This document shows, piece after piece, positions 5,934 through 6,529 of a stretch of 6,529 bases of DNA; the first letter of the stretch is position 1; each line of letters begins with the position of its first letter. The stretch is from Bacteroidota bacterium. GTDB taxonomy: Bacteria; Bacteroidota; Bacteroidia; Bacteroidales; Rikenellaceae. The notes under the pieces are model-generated. The model ran no database searches, was not told the origin of the DNA, and saw only the letters and a program-made list of their open reading frames with translations. The translations under genes were made by a program, and so were the position numbers. The stretch lies in the NCBI GenBank assembly GCA_023413645.1, contig JAEZPN010000076.1, forward strand, positions 1 to 6,529. The letters are read 5' to 3'.

Positions 5934-5946
5934 GATAGATACTATG
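5934..5946 (+). promoter_or_regulatory. Translation leader motif GATAGATA before frr
   Basis: GATAGATACT abuts the frr ATG, repeating the leader of the preceding gene with one substitution and identical spacing. The rest of this 33-base gap is A/T-rich (TTGAATATTAAACAAATAA) and contains no terminator hairpin, supporting continued transcription from the thioredoxin gene. Confidence 0.35.
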
Positions 5947-6501
5947 GATACTAAGACTATTCTAAATGAAGCAACTGACCGCATGCAGCGTGCTGTGGAC
6001 CACCTCGTTGAGGAGTTGTTGAACATCCGTGCCGGTAAGGCTTCTGTAAACATCCTCAATGGTGTTTTCGTTGACTACTACGGCTCACAGACTCCCGTAT
6101 CGGGTGTTGCTAGCGTCACTGTTCCCGACGCAAAGACAGTGCTTATTCAGCCATGGGATAAGAATATGATTCGCCCCATCGAGAAGGCTATCATCGACTC
6201 TAATATCGGCCTTACTCCCTCGAACAATGGTGAGCACATTCGCCTCTCTATACCCCCTCTCACTGAGGATCGCCGTAAGGAGATCGTGAAGAAGGTTAAG
6301 GGCGAGGGCGAGACTGCGCGCATCAGCCTCCGTAACGCACGCCGCGATGCTGTCGAGGCGTTCAAGAAGGCTCAGAAGGAGGGCATGTCTGAGGACGAGC
6401 AGAAGGACGGCGAGGCACAGGTGCAGAAGCTTCTTGAGAAGTTCACCAAGGTTCTCGATGCTGAGCTTGAGAAGAAGGAGAAAGAGGTAATGACCGTGTA
6501 A
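5944..6501 (+). CDS. frr: Ribosome recycling factor
   Basis: Cytosolic translation factor that, with EF-G, splits the post-termination ribosome into subunits so it can be reused. The protein is complete at 185 residues, exactly the E. coli length. Domain I, a three-helix bundle, is formed by residues 1 to about 30 and 105 to 185. It includes HLVEELLNIRAGKAS and the highly conserved RNARRDAVEAFKKA segment (130-143), with arginines 133-134 that contact 23S rRNA. Domain II (about 31-104) carries VDYYGSQTPVSGVASV and LIQPWDKNMIRPIEKAI, as usual. The C-terminal helix is rich in Glu and Lys. The ATG at 5944 gives the expected MDTK..LNEATDRM start. It is the last complete gene in the window; the 28 bases after it are too short to show a terminator or next gene. 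Confidence 0.98.
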   Translation: MDTKTILNEATDRMQRAVDHLVEELLNIRAGKASVNILNGVFVDYYGSQTPVSGVASVTVPDAKTVLIQPWDKNMIRPIEKAIIDSNIGLTPSNNGEHIRLSIPPLTEDRRKEIVKKVKGEGETARISLRNARRDAVEAFKKAQKEGMSEDEQKDGEAQVQKLLEKFTKVLDAELEKKEKEVMTV

Positions 6502-6529
6502 TTTGTTGTGATAAGGGGTCGATTACGTC

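Overview
The window looks like chromosomal DNA from a member of the Bacteroidales, probably gut-associated. Upstream regions carry the Bacteroidetes-type promoter element (TAnnTTTG near -7) and mostly lack Shine-Dalgarno sequences. The DXS protein has the GIAEGHAV and TPAMPSG spellings that I recall from Bacteroidetes. The sialidase has a lipoprotein signal followed by acidic residues, as in surface-exported Bacteroidetes lipoproteins. Base composition is moderate, and I cannot assign a genus from this alone.

Layout: (1) Positions 1-125, minus strand, hold the N-terminal helix-turn-helix of a MerR-family regulator whose remainder lies off the left edge. Its promoter has a dyad between the two promoter elements. 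(2) Positions 141-336 are AT-rich intergenic DNA with that promoter and a terminator hairpin for the gene to the right. (3) Positions 337-4315, minus strand, are a tight three-gene run read right to left: dxs (1-deoxy-D-xylulose-5-phosphate synthase), a YdfG-like short-chain dehydrogenase, and a lipoprotein GH33 sialidase. The gaps are 19 and 9 bases, so they are probably one transcript. (4) Positions 4316-4537 are a divergent promoter region with a promoter for each side, a hairpin in the dxs leader, and an imperfect dyad between the two promoters. (5) Positions 4538-6501, plus strand, hold pyrH (UMP kinase), a membrane-anchored TlpA/ResA-like thioredoxin, and frr (ribosome recycling factor), with gaps of 38 and 33 bases.

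How they fit together: the plus-strand unit is growth-related housekeeping (pyrimidine nucleotides and ribosome recycling) with an envelope redox protein between the two usual neighbours. The minus-strand unit combines isoprenoid precursor synthesis, a small-molecule dehydrogenase and an exported enzyme that probably releases sialic acid from host glycans. No mobile element, CRISPR array, tRNA or rRNA was seen. I do not see a convincing new biological system. The points most worth a second look are the gene orders, the regulatory dyads and a repeated translation-leader motif.
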